From assembly GCF_000150275.1 (NCBI RefSeq), contig NW_002060973.1:270722-334721 (forward strand): 64,000 nt of DNA, read 5' to 3'. Each line of letters begins with the position of its first letter. Position 1 is the stretch's first letter. The translations under genes were made by a program, and so were the position numbers. The stretch comes from Trichoplax adhaerens (taxonomy: Eukaryota > Placozoa > Uniplacotomia > Trichoplacea > Trichoplacidae). The notes under the pieces are model-generated. The model searched no databases and was not told the origin of the DNA. It saw only the letters and a list, made by a program, of their open reading frames with translations. Below are positions 11,726-23,301 of this stretch, one piece after another.

Positions 11726-14372
11726 TTACATTTGCTGTTGAGCAAAATAATCTTCCAAATGTATTACAATATTAGGAATAATCCGATCTAAAATGGATAT
11801 GCCTTGAAAAGTAGGACGTATGGCACTGTAAAAATGAAGTCATTCGCGTTACATGTACACAACTGATGGTATTGGTTAATAGTAAATGGAATTATACGAG
11901 CTACTTACTCGGTATCAATAGTAATAAATTCATCCAGTATTAGGTGATGCAGTAAAGTATCAGGGTTAAACTCAGATTGGCACCGATAAAGCAATTGAAA
12001 AACCTTATTGAATTCTAGTTTTGGAGATGCGATGCTATCCCAGCGCTTTCTTGAGATTCCAGCAGGTGTTCTCATGCCTAATAGTATAAGTTCAGTTAAT
12101 CGTTCCATTTCAGATTGTTTTTGCATTTTTTGTATTCCTAATTTGCCTTGTTCTACCTTTAAAATTTCAATAAAGGAGTCAATATACTACTCATGATCAT
12201 ACATAAGTTTGCTAGTGATTACTATAGCTACGTAACTCGTATTAAGAGTGATTAAAATTAATTACTAACAAAGTCACTATTAGAAATTGCGTAGCTACTG
12301 TTGTATGCTTCATTACCATCGTCATCCAATGATTTGGCGATAAACATTGAATCATAGCATAACGTTGATATTCAAGTGATGGAATAATAAGACGACCATG
12401 CGCTCCTGGACCAACGCCAATGTAATCATTCGATGTCCAGTAGGATAAATTATGTTGACTAATTGCACCCTTGAGATCAATTAAGTCATCAATGTAACAG
12501 ATTAAATTACGACTCTAGTTTTTATTTTATTCAACAGTTAACACAATTTGCACTCGATTCAGTTCGAGTTCTGTAGAATCGCACCTGTTTTGCAAAATTG
12601 GAAACTTCGTAACGTTGATATCCATAGCGGCGCATAGTGTTGATTGCATTTTCATACATTTGTGCAATTATATCTTCGTCAGGTAGGTGTAAGCTTTGCT
12701 GCTGTACTTGCTTGTGTAACTTTGTTCCGCGTTCAAGTGTTAACTGATACAGTGATACATGATTGTCACACATGCTAATGGCCTAAGTGAGGTGTTTAAT
12801 TTTAAGGTATTAATGAATAATTATTATAAATCATCCATGAAAGTGAAACTAGGATATGGCGAGCGAAGCTATTTCTCTCGTTTATTTGACACGTATGCAG
12901 ACTGCGACAATACGCTATCACAAATCAAGACTATTAACTATAGTCTATAACCTTTTCCAGCTCTGTAGACCATTCCGGAATTGTCTGATTTGGTCTTGCA
13001 AAAATTAAATCGATGGATGTCCTCTTTGGAAAATGAGCTTTAGCGATATCGATAGCTTGTTTAGCTTGTGCAGCGTCGTGATCCCGACCTAAAATTTGTA
13101 AATCTTTATCATTGAGTGCCTAGAAAAGGGAGAGGAAGTATTATTATATGCTAACCTGATGGAAACAAATTGAGGCAAATCCTCCATAGTGTAGCATAAG
13201 GAACAAGAATTATTCTTATAGATGTAATTTATTTGGTCAATCTTTATCATTGTATGCCTAAAGAAGGGAAAGAAAGTATCCTTCCAGGCTATCTTAATCG
13301 AAATAAGCCGAGGCTAATCCAGTACAGTATAGCATAAAGAATAAGAATAGCTGTACTTTATTTTGTAAATCTTTATCACTGTATGCCTATAGATGGGAGA
13401 GAAAGTATCATGACATGCTATCCTGATTGAAACCAGCTGAGGCTAATCCTTTATAGTGTAGCATAAAGAATAAGAATAACTATATTTTATTCTGTAAATC
13501 TTTATCATCGTGTGCTTAGAGGTGGGGAAGACAGTATCATGATCTGCTATCCTGATTAAAACCCAGCTGTGGCTAATCCTCGATAGCATAGCATAAGGAA
13601 TAAGAATAGTTCTAATTAATTTGTCACAATCCAACGTCGCAGTAAAATAGATCTTTTAATGTACGACCTTCAATGGTGTGCATACATTAGGACATACATG
13701 TACTTTAGCACATTTCAGTATCTAAATTATACGCTTAAGGCTAAGGAATATTATTGTTCTTGCACATACTTGTATGCCAAGGGATAATCGATTAATGCCT
13801 GCTTGCTTAAAATGTCCCATTTTTTCCATTTCTGTTGAAGTAGGATTGGCTTCCATAGTAATTTCAATATCATCTCCTAGTGTTGCACATTGGCTGATTG
13901 CTGATATCATTCTTTGGATATTGTCAGGCTTACATAAGCTAGGAGTACCTATCACATGACAATATGATCATCAAGGTTTTACAACAAATACGCGAGTTAA
14001 TTGATAGAGTTGAAGATGATTTTTCGCAGTTAGAACAGTACCTCCACCAAAATAGATCGATTTCACCGTTTTAACATGGCCTAACTGGAGTAATCCTTTC
14101 ACGGCTCGTATCATGCATTCAGTCATACGATCATGATCGACCAGTTGTTGAACAACCTTGTTGAAATTGCAATAATGGCAATGCTTTTTACAATATGGCC
14201 AATGGATGTAGACACCCACTGAATGATGACGGCATTGGATGACGAAAAGAGTGGTGTTAATTCGATCCATGAGGACACTTTTGGACGCGATATTGCCGTT
14301 GATGAAGGCCAACTTTGATAGAAAGCGACATGCTTTGCCGCTTGCAGACGTCACAGGAGCGAATCGATGCAT
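11726..14372 (-). CDS. RSAD1: RSAD1 / HemW-like radical SAM protein, 7 exons
   Basis: Exons 14372-14042, 13948-13770, 13119-12952, 12782-12585, 12469-12299, 12156-11909 and 11825-11726 join in frame to 464 codons (human RSAD1 is 442). The N-terminus may be a mitochondrial presequence. The radical-SAM cluster motif C-KKH-C-HY-C (CX3CX2C) follows GVYIHWPY. The GGGTPSL motif is split across the exon 1/2 junction. Further family blocks are LGRDHDAAQAKQAI, VSLYQLTLERGT, RYEVSNFA, YIGVGPGAHGR and LILLGMRTPAGIS. No second Cys follows the cluster (CNF), as in HemW and unlike true HemN coproporphyrinogen dehydrogenases. The family binds haem and is thought to act as a mitochondrial haem chaperone. A TAA lies in frame just past the exon 6 donor GA/gtaagt; splicing to 11825 restores the conserved C-terminus (GISILDRIIP). 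Confidence 0.93.
13097..13640 (-). repeat. ~130-bp tandem repeat in RSAD1 intron 2 that includes the edge of exon 3
   Basis: The word aatctttatc recurs at about 13101, 13239, 13368 and 13497 (spacing 138, 129, 129), each time followed by a variant of tgtatgcctag, a body containing gggagagaaagtatc, aggctaatcc and agcataaagaataagaata. The first copy overlaps the 5' end and acceptor of exon 3. The other three lie in intron 2, so degenerate copies of the acceptor and first codons lie upstream of the true one. Confidence 0.8.
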
Positions 14373-16992
14373 GGAATAAATCCGTGAGCCTTTCTATCCG
14401 ATCGTGCTAATGGGATGAACAACAGCTATGCACGGGGTGGATAGGGGTTAAGATTGAAGAAAGTGCCATGGAGCTAGGGAATGGATACTATAGGTAAGAA
14501 AATAGAGGACAGCTTTTTCTCTAATAATTATAATAATAACCTTTGGAGACGATGATCCTCAATCCTCTACCTGCATCTTGCACAATTGAGAATGAACGAT
14601 GGAGTAAAAGCAGCTTGTCGAGGTTGGCTATCTTGTAGCGAAGTCTGATTTCTACGACACAATTATCTCTACAGTAGCTTTCTATGTATGCAATCCACTT
14701 TCAATCTCGAGTTGATCGTCTCCAATGGTGTCTTCCTTTCCGCTAATGATCGTCTTGATCGTAATTCAAGATCGGATATAGGCTCGATGGCGTTGATCGC
14801 TAGATGCCAATAAGGTGTTACTAGCCAGCTCGTCGTTTAATTAAGTGGTCGAGATTTGCCTCTATCTCCTTGCAAAAGGATCATGTTTTACGACTCTATA
14901 TAGTCATAGTAGGTCAGAGAGATACTGTATACTGTTTGCTATACTGCAACTTAAACATGTCATTCTACTCGTAGTTAAACTATTCCTTCAGCGCTATGGC
15001 AGAAGGGACGGATGGCAAAATGGCTGGAGCAGCTCGATCTCGCTTTCTCCTCTTAATCTCCTAGCTGTAGACATGTGTAAAACCCTCATCATTAGACTAC
15101 CATCATCGAAAGAATGAATAAGAGCTAGTGTATTGATTAAAATGGAGAAGCCGATCATTTTGCTGGCCATTTCAACTGCCATGTATACTCTTTCTCGTCA
15201 GTACAGCAGACTAAAGTTGCTATGATGGAAATATCTTTCGAAAGATAGAAAGATATTTGAAAGATATCGATATCAATATCTTTTAATATCAGGATATCAA
15301 TATCGGCCTTGATAACATAATGAATCCATTTCAATAATTTAATTCTTGATAGAAACCAAGAAACGGCCGGATTCTACCAGTTGCCTGCGCCGATGGTTGC
15401 GGACACTTGAATGAATTTTATAGCAACGACATGTTGCATTCTTTTTCGATATTCTCATCACAAATTAGATGCTCTTCTTGATTTAATGTTATATCCTATT
15501 TTATATGCCCCGCTGCTGTAGTACGTTACAATTAGATTTAAAGGATATGCAAGGAAAAGATACCAAGTAATGAGCTAAGAAACTATTGAAGATGGGGTGT
15601 TTGATAATTAATTTAATGATATAGTATAATCAATACAAGCCTGCAATGACCGATTGCTTAGCCGTTGAATGAAGTAGCGCATTTGCATTGGCGATTCTTG
15701 TCGGTTCTGATTATACAAATATGTGGAAAGATTAGTATGATATGCGATTGCAGCCATGGACTAATCAATACGGCACTAATACTACACTACAACACATTAA
15801 ACCTATATTGATGTATATTATTCAAGCACTTTTTAAATATCATTTGCGTTTGAAAATAATTGAGTACCATTGATCACAGATGAATCATCGAATCGTTTCA
15901 AGTATTCCCCGTCCAATGCTAGCCAAAATGGCTAATTAGAATGACATACTTATGTAAATTCTTATTCATTTCAAGTTCAACAACAGTCTCTCGTACAGCT
16001 ACCCATTGGCACTGTCGTTCTAAAACGCCTTCAAACGTAAATGAATTATTCTTATTGATTTTGGAGATTGAGATTGTTTGCACAACAGGCAATGGATAAG
16101 CAAGTGATTATGCTTTTCCCGATAGTATACTGTAAAGTAAGCGAAATGAGCGATAGCAAGATGAAATAGGGCACGAAAAATCGCCTATTTTTTGGCTTAT
16201 AGAGCAAACAATTGCTACTTGCAGAAGCTCTACTGATGTTCAACGCTACTGAAAATTACAAGATGCCATTTCGGTTAATTCAAAAAACATTACCGAAAAT
16301 CGACAATTTCCTAACAACAGTTTGATTGAATACAACAAGTAGAAGAGAATTAACCTTGTATTATATCTGCAATCTATAATGTTCCTCCATTGGATAGTAA
16401 TGATTATTTTTCTCAACAATGAAATCTGCTTGCCTTTAAATTTGGCATGTTTTATGACGTTGATTGCAAATGGTAAGGATCACGTTGGGGGTCCGTTGGG
16501 GATTGCTAACTAGCTAAGGCGTCGTATCTAACTTTAACGAAACGTAGCTTATAAATAAGGGTGAAAAATCGGTCAAGGAACTCTTTCGAGACTATTGGAT
16601 AATGATATTGATTTGCAAAAGTGTGAGATTGACACTGTATGAGTATATATTAGATTGTAGATGAACTGGAATCTCAAGATTGTGTTAAGTGTGTATCCGG
16701 GTTCAGTAGTTCCAGTAAATATTGTAGCTTGGATATCCTCTCTTGCAGTGGCTAATTACAACATGCACCCACAGACTGAAGATCAGAATTAGTCTGTCAT
16801 CACTATAAATCAAGGAGGGCGATCAAATTCGTTGCTTTATTCAATATACATCTTCCATGATAGATTATCATTTGTAATCTAAATCTATAGCAAGGACTGT
16901 ACAGATGTAGATACGATAGGTAATTATAACATTGAAGCGATTACCTCCATTTACTAATTGATTACTAAATTATTCTAGATCCTCTATTAACC
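14373..16992. other. Gap upstream of RSAD1 with unassigned exon-like stretches
   Basis: No gene could be assembled. Several short open stretches on the minus strand look protein-like, for example about 15950-16050 (contains CQWVAVRETVVELE and ends at a gtatgt donor), about 15840-15918 (LDGEYLKRFDDSS), and from an ATG at 15757 (MAAIAYHTNLSTYLY). They do not splice together with sensible introns; the first two would need a 31-bp intron. They may be chance, or parts of a gene I do not recognise. The RSAD1 promoter should be near 14380-14500. Confidence 0.3.
15226..15312. repeat. Low-complexity GAAAGATAT/GATATC cluster
   Basis: Dense short direct and inverted copies of aaagatat and gatatcaatatc, giving a local hairpin-prone AT-rich block. 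No function is evident. Confidence 0.6.
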
Positions 16993-17184
16993 ATGAATAC
17001 AAAGATTCTGTTGGTTGCTGCCCTATTATTCACTGCTGCATTGGCCAAAACTGATTTTTCACGAGATGGTCGTAGATTAGAATTGCTGAGGTATTTGTAT
17101 GAGGTACAAGATAGAGATGATGAAAATAATGATGAAGAAGAGGAATGGCTGGCAAGTTTGAATAACTATGTTATCATTCATTGA
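16993..17184 (+). CDS. Small secreted acidic peptide precursor (63 aa)
   Basis: The frame starts MNTKILLVAALLFTAALA, a clear signal peptide (short basic n-region, hydrophobic core, ALA cleavage box), leaving about 45 residues. The mature part has a dibasic Arg-Arg site, a helix-prone segment (LELLRYLYEVQ), an acidic run (DDENNDEEEEW) and the ending NNYVIIH. No cysteines. A splice-acceptor-like tattctag precedes the ATG by 14-21 bases, suggesting a leader intron in the 5'UTR. It could be a prohormone-like peptide or other small secreted protein; I recognise no family. The exon could in principle continue by splicing. Confidence 0.55.
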   Translation: MNTKILLVAALLFTAALAKTDFSRDGRRLELLRYLYEVQDRDDENNDEEEEWLASLNNYVIIH

Positions 17185-18051
17185 TTGATAAACCTGAAAT
17201 TTTTATCCAATTTATAACGAAATGTAATCCATTTTGCTTGAATCTTGTTAACAGATATAATAATTTATAATTCATATTATTGCTGTGTTGTGCAAGTATG
17301 GAAGACCGCTAAGATAGTAGGCCATATTGTCAGCTCGTTGTAGTAAATCAAATAATATCAATATAGAATTCAATAATCATTTTAGTTTTTGTTGGCGAAT
17401 ACAGATACAGCACGATATACTAGTATAATGTCAATATATACAAATATGCCTCCTCGTTATCATTCCTCAAATGATGTACAAGCTTACCACACATACTTTA
17501 GTCCAATGGAATTATGTCAGATATGCATTTTTACTCGTCACTCTATTTGTTGAATGCAATCTAGACCCTGGTCATTTATTTTACCATACTAAAAGAAATC
17601 TATCAATACTTGAAGATTACCATTTTATTGTTTTCTTATATCTCACAAAAATAGCTTGGTTACATTGAAAAGGATTGTATCTGGACGATATTCTAATGTT
17701 TCGTCATATTATTGCAAGTTATCATGGCGCAATAAGCACATTATTTTTAACTTATGCCGTGCATCATAAACTTGGTAAATTGAATGCACTATTGCCAATT
17801 TGTATTATGAATTCAAAGCAGCAGTTGCGTGATAGTTAAACCAAGACTGAATATCAGCCAATACAGGATACCTTGCAATAATTTTGCTAAAGCTCTGTAC
17901 TGCCATTTAATGAATTCGATTGAAAGTAAAATGATAGTCATTTCGCAGCTCTAAACATGGAGACACATTTCATGAAGTATCGTGGAGAACGACCATGATG
18001 TTAAAATATACGATATTAATTGATCCAATCTCTCTTTTCGTTCTTGTATAG
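17185..18051. other. Gap between small peptide and SUMO gene
   Basis: Two open stretches (17471-17668, and 17697 to about 17838) encode hydrophobic segments but no domain I can support. If the SUMO gene has an upstream coding exon, it should lie here and end in phase 0; I could not find it. Confidence 0.35.
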
Positions 18052-18075
18052 GCTAATGCTAGGACAGTGAAATTA

Positions 18076-18798
18076 ATGAATAACTTTATTAACCTCAAAG
18101 TTATGGGAGTGGTATGAATGAGCAGCACTATAATTTTATGCTAACTTTATGACTCGAGGATTTTGCCATCATTTCGATGAATAAATCCCCGTGATCATCA
18201 AGTCTTGATCATTTCTCATTTTGTTGATACTATTGCTACGAAATATGGATCTCAAATGGAGCATTATTAACAGCACTCATCTTAAATATGATATTGATGC
18301 CTGTTACAGGATAATTCGGAAGTGCATTTCAAAATTAAAATTACCACACAACTCAAACGGCTCAAACAAGCGTATGCCGATCGCATGGTAAATTTATTCC
18401 CGTTCTAATGATATAGCATTACATGTTGATCATTATTTCCATTACTACTATCATTATTGCTATAATAATAATTACTGTATTGATTCATTTTATGGTACAT
18501 TAACGATTTTACTTCCTTTCCTCAACTGTGAAGGGCGTCTCCATTCATTCTTTACGATTTTTGTTCAACGGCCAGCGCATTCTAGATACCACGACTCCCA
18601 AGAAGGTACAGCATACTTTACTGTCTAGTCCATGATCTGGTAGATTCGATTTGGTATGGTTTAACTTGGTTTTTTATTTTGCCTTTTTTTCTTTCGGCCA
18701 TGTGGTCTTGCTGATTCTTCTTGGTTGAATGGATGGCTTAGTTGGGAATGGAAGATGATGATGTCATCGAAGTTTATCAAAATCAGATTCCTGGATGA
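18076..18798 (+). CDS. SUMO1-like small ubiquitin-related modifier with non-canonical C-terminus, at least 4 exons
   Basis: Exons 18052-18111 (first in-frame Met at 18076), 18310-18387, 18534-18605 and 18742-18798 join in phase 0 to 80 codons from that Met. Blocks match SUMO1 along the whole beta-grasp fold: [65 protein letters not shown] is made as a precursor cut after Gly-Gly and then joined to lysines of nuclear proteins. Here the end is NQIPG followed directly by TGA. The penultimate Gly is Pro and there is no tail to remove. Such a protein may not be activated or conjugated. An acceptor-like tatag before 18052, with an open frame between, suggests an extra 5' exon, so the N-terminus is provisional. 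The rest is well conserved, which argues against simple decay. Confidence 0.85.
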
Positions 18799-19229
18799 TT
18801 TCAATCCACGGCTATATCGTAATGTAGTACACTGATAGCTATCGTTCATATCGTTGTCACTGTCAAGAGTGGATAGTGATCATTTATAGTACCTAATGGA
18901 ATCTCCGATTACGATACTTTGCGTTGATGTAATTGTACTTTTTACTGTCCTTGTTATTGTGTTGTTAATAGATGATCGATTTTCCCTGTGGCATTCATTT
19001 TGATTCTCCACGTCTATAGCAAGTAACGGACAATCCACTTTATAATGTCATGTATGTTAATATACTTTCTTTTATGGCCAGAGTTGTGTTAGGTTCAAAC
19101 AATACTGAATAAATATGGAAGCAATTATTAGGTTTACAAGAGCAAGATCGAAATGGTTGTTATATATGTTAAATATTATAACTATACTTAGTGAAATAGT
19201 CCTAGTGGCAGTCACAATATCCATCAAAA
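18799..19229. other. Gap after SUMO-like gene
   Basis: No gene seen. It probably holds the 3'UTR of the SUMO-like gene; an aataaa lies near 19112. Confidence 0.4.
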
Positions 19230-19760
19230 TGGCGCACAACGCGGAGGTATTTTCTTCTATCTCTATGGTTGGGTGACCGCAGATGCAGCTCTAGATCTTC
19301 TTCAAAATAGCACCTTCTACAGTACTCTAGATCAGAGACCTTTTCTTGTATCTCTATGGTTACATGACCGCGAATGCAACTCTAATTAGACCTTCTTAAA
19401 ACTAGCACTTATACTGTAGGTCAGAGACCTATCAAAATAGGTGATCGCAGATGCAGCTCTAGATCTTCTTCAAAATAGCACTTCTACAGTACTCTAGATC
19501 AGAGACCTGTCAAAATGCTGCACAACACGGAGATATTTTCTTGTATTTCTAAGGTTACGTGACCGCACATGCAGCTCTAATTAAACCTTCTTAAAACTAG
19601 CACTTTTACTGTGGGTCACAGACCTACCAAAATATTGCATAACATAGAGATATTTTCTGATTTCCGTATGATGGCGGCTGTAGAAGCTACTCTGTAAGAC
19701 TTGCTGTAACAATGCTGCACAATATGGAGCTATTTTCTAGTATCTCTTTGGTTGTGCGGC
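19230..19760. repeat. Diverged tandem repeat (~85/170 bp)
   Basis: Recurring words are aaaatggcgcacaacgcggag, tattttcttgtatctctatggtt, gtgaccgcagatgcagctcta, cttcttcaaaatagcac and gatcagagacct. Closely similar segments start at about 19291 and 19459 (168 bp apart), alternating with a second subtype reading ccttcttaaaactagcac (about 19390, 19587). Non-coding, with stops in all frames. Confidence 0.75.
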
Positions 19761-19939
19761 CGTGGAAGCCATTCTACTATTAGCCTTTAGACCTAACATG
19801 GACTGCTAGCTAGATCTAGTCGTCTATGGATCTATTTCTGAGCACACTATAATAGCTATTGGCTACAGCTAGAGACAGTACTTTAGGCAACTGCAAATTT
19901 GCAAAAATCCTATCTGAATAGACTACAACAAGCTCACAC

Positions 19940-21260
19940 ACTCTATAGACTTGCCATTCGAACTACTATTTATATACAATACACAGTTTTTCTTATGACT
20001 AGAATTATACTATATGGAATGAATTATAACCACTATAAGGAGGTATTTACCGGCAGGCAGATATGTCTCCTGAACAAGTCCTTACTCAAATTTTTTTTTG
20101 AATACCCAAACCTTATTTGCTAAAAATTTAAGCATATAATATAAGACCTACTTGTATGGATTTTTTTGGTTCAGTTACCTCATTAAAATGAGATGATGTT
20201 CAACGTATTTATTTTTAAAATTTAAAGCGCCATTAGTTTTTAAAATTGCCTTAGTCTACTGCAGCAAACTCTGGTGAAAGGGGTATTATAGCGAGTTGCT
20301 AGTCGAGCTACTGTTTATACTACTTACTTAGAATTGTGTCATGGATGAATTATAACTACTATAAGGAGACATTTACCGGCAGACCTATCTTCTAAATAAA
20401 TCGCTATTGTAATGCCACTCAATTATTTATTTTATTCTTGAATATTCAAATCGTACTTACTAAAAATTCAAACATTTAATATTATACCTACTTGTATGGA
20501 TTTTATTTCAAGTTATCAAATTAAAATTAGACGATATTGAACTTATTTATTTATTTTAAGGATTGAAAGCGTCATCCGTTCTAAAATTACCGCCGTTTAC
20601 TGTAGCAGACTCTCGTGATAGGGGTATTATAACGAGTTGCCATTCGAGCTACTATTTATATATACAATATACAGTTTTTCTTGTAGTAGAAGACTGGAAT
20701 TGTATCTTGAATAAACTATGACTACTATTCGAAGATATTTTACAGGCCGGCAGACCTATCTTCTGAATAAGTCCTTATAGTAATGCCACTCAATTTTTTA
20801 TTTTTATTCTTGAATATTTGAAGCGTTTGTAGCGTTTGTACTCAAAATTCAAACATATAGTATTACACTTACTTGTATGGATTTTATTTCAAGTTATCAA
20901 ATTAAAATTAGACGATATTTAACCTATTTATTTTTAAAGATTGAAAGCGTCATCCGTTATGAAATAGTCGTAGTCTACTGTAGCAAACTCTTATTACGGA
21001 GTTAGTATAACGTTTCAATCAGCTGATAGTGTCGCGATTATACCTTTTGTTTGTTATCAATGAGAAACGACACTCGGTATCGACTGAAGTGCGTATACCC
21101 ACAAGATGACGCAGGAAAGCGTTCAAAAATGGTCTCTGCTCTCATGACATTTCTTGCCAAAAGGGTATGATATCGCGTGGTGGCATTGCAGCTACTATTG
21201 ATGCACATTATACAGTTATTCTTGTAGTAGAAGACTAGAATTGTATCATTTATAAATGAT
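19940..21260. repeat. ~340-380-bp tandem repeat, three copies plus a partial
   Basis: The word acctacttgtatggatttt (or a variant) occurs at about 20148, 20488 and 20869. Each copy also has cgagctactatttata, acagtttttcttgtagtag, a tataaggag...accggcag block, aagtccttatagtaatgcc and gtctactgtagcaaactct. A partial copy (about 21175-21260) carries only the gcagctactattgatg/ttcttgtagtagaagac segment. The array ends just before the unassigned gene at 21265. Confidence 0.85.
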
Positions 21261-21264
21261 CATT

Positions 21265-21420
21265 ATGAGTGTAGAAGACGATCAAAAATTGGATCCTTCT
21301 TGGTTGGGCTGCCTCGAGTTATTGAGTAGTTGGTTACTCCACCGTCCATTGCCGCTGTCGGAACAACGCTATAGAAATCACTGTCTACTAGCGACCACGA
21401 GAGACAGTACCCTGTAGTCT
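21265..21420 (+). CDS. Probable 5' exon of the unassigned gene
   Basis: An ATG at 21265 opens a 50-codon frame beginning MSVEDDQKLDPSWLGCLELL, with a balanced, protein-like composition, and ending at a TAG overlapping a possible gtagtc donor. It lies 250 bp upstream of, and on the same strand as, the main frame at 21672. I could not find a junction that keeps frame, and another short exon around 21548-21605 (SEQSINSSTWVAA) may lie between. Confidence 0.4.
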
Positions 21421-21671
21421 GACCGTAAATGATCTACCATTGCGTAGTGGAGTCTTGAGCTCATTCTGGTTGCAATGAGGTCATCAGCGATCGCAGCCCA
21501 CTGTTCCGTGCTGTACTGGAGAAGCAATAGAAAAGACTAGCGAGCAATCGATCAACTCATCAACGTGGGTTGCAGCCATCTTGGCTTTGCTGTAGCTCAT
21601 TAGTATTCTAATTCATGGAAAATGATCATTTCCATCGACTATCCTGTCATTCCTAACCATAGCTGTTGATC

Positions 21672-22923
21672 ATGATAGCTATGCGATTGAAATCGGTGGA
21701 TATTATTTTAAAATTAGATCGCTATCATTATCATTATTGGCATACACTTATGGCTAAGAATGATTCTTATTATCAAGAGATTTGTATTTGGAGTTTAAAT
21801 GAGTGGATGGATCGAATGATGCAATGGCGATGTTGTGATTGTACTCAATTATTCGTCCATCAAATGATTGCACAGTATCCAGACGATCATCAAGATAGAC
21901 GTGGCAAGAATAGCAACGATCATTTTCAAGAATTATTGGATTACTTAAGGCAAGATCAACATTGTAAAATCAAGATGAATTTAATCGATCAGTTGATCGA
22001 TTGCCCATGGCTTTTAATCCAATGGAGTAAACGTTTATTACCTCATTTGAATACGACTGAACGATTAAATGATGCTATGGCTATCTTATCCACATTAGGT
22101 GGTGCTTATTCGGCTTTAGGAGATCAATTAGATCATTTCGTAAGTAAAGATAGATTGGCTAATCCTTTTGATCGCTTGACTCTCCTAGGGCGCTTCTTGA
22201 TACTGTTAGTCGACAATCATTCATTCTACTGGTAGCGATAGAATACTTGCTAGTTTTTAGACACACTCTTTCCGTCCACTTTACAAGATATTGAAGTATA
22301 TTGACAGTCAAGACGACAGTATCTCCTCTGTCCTGTGCAATCCATCTTGTATCAACTTATACTTGGTGATTTTCATCCATGTGTGTAGTCTACTGTCGAC
22401 ATCAATAACAGTACAGATTAGCTCAATGAAGACAAGTAGCTTTTGATGTATGTACAGTAGTAGCAGTACAGACGGGCAAGATTAAAATCACGACCGTAGT
22501 GATATAATTAATCGACTGGACAACACTACTTGTACGATTGAATATCATATCGACATTACTATACTCTCCATTTGCTGACGCTAATGATTCTTTTTATCCT
22601 TTTCTCATCCCTAATAGAGCCTTAAAGCTCAAAGAATTAGCTTAAGACAGCTGTATGTTGCAAAAGCACTTGGTGATCCTACTTTAATAAGCAAGAGTAA
22701 GTTGTATCTAGCCTTGAGTTTAATGCAACAACGTCGTTTCACTCGAGCTGAACGCATCATACGTCAGCAATATCGGTTTGCTACTTCTAACCCTCTTTGT
22801 AGTGACTACAAACTAATCGATATTTGTCGAGCTTGTTGGTCTAAATTGCTTTATTGTAAAGGTATTGCAACACATAGGGATAGTCAATCTAATTTGGATG
22901 ACATGGACACTTGTAGCAGTTGA
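21672..22923 (+). CDS. Unrecognised helical protein, at least two exons
   Basis: Exon 21672-22231 ends at a gtagcg donor (phase 2). It splices to 22620-22923, using the acceptor after tagag, to give 287 residues from the first in-frame ATG. A TAG lies in frame a few codons upstream, so any longer protein needs another 5' exon. The protein is rich in Leu, Gln, Asp, His and Trp and predicted by eye to be mostly helical. Its C-terminal part reads like TPR-type repeats: LGGAYSALGDQ, ISLRQLYVAKALGDP, KLYLALSLMQQRRFTRAERI and CRACWSKLLYC. I do not recognise the family. The conserved feel of the second half and consistent splicing support a real gene. Its 3' end faces that of SNU13, 379 bp away. Confidence 0.65.
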
Positions 22924-23301
22924 TATCAAGGTCTACAATATCGATCAAATCGCTACGACAATCGACGAAATATTGTTGAATAATGTAGTCCGTTGACTTG
23001 CTAACTAGTCTTTATTTTCGAATTTTATAACATGTCTACAACGTTAGACATAGCCAACATTATTACTGTATACAAGAGGGAGAAATAAGAAAGATAGTTA
23101 AACAACAAAGTATTGCATACAACCTATACAGTTATCGTATAGGAATACCATTTGTGATGATCATAAAATCCGTACAACGTTATTCAACGATAGCATATGA
23201 CAGTGATATGATAAACTTGTCAATATCAAATAATATCGTCTATGGATGGATATATCAAAAGTCGAAATAGTGTGGAAATTTGTATAATAGCAGCTTTTCA
23301 A
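22924..23301. other. Intergenic gap between convergent 3' ends
   Basis: Contains the 3'UTRs of the unassigned gene and SNU13. Nothing else seen. Confidence 0.4.

Noticed and set aside
11905-12126. RSAD1 ending at the TAA near 11905
   Set aside because: A GA/gtaagt donor lies just before the stop, and exon 11825-11726 adds the conserved HemW C-terminus in phase.
17650-17838. A YLDDIL-containing stretch resembling a reverse transcriptase active site
   Set aside because: Nothing before or after matches a reverse transcriptase, and the stretch is short with stops on either side.
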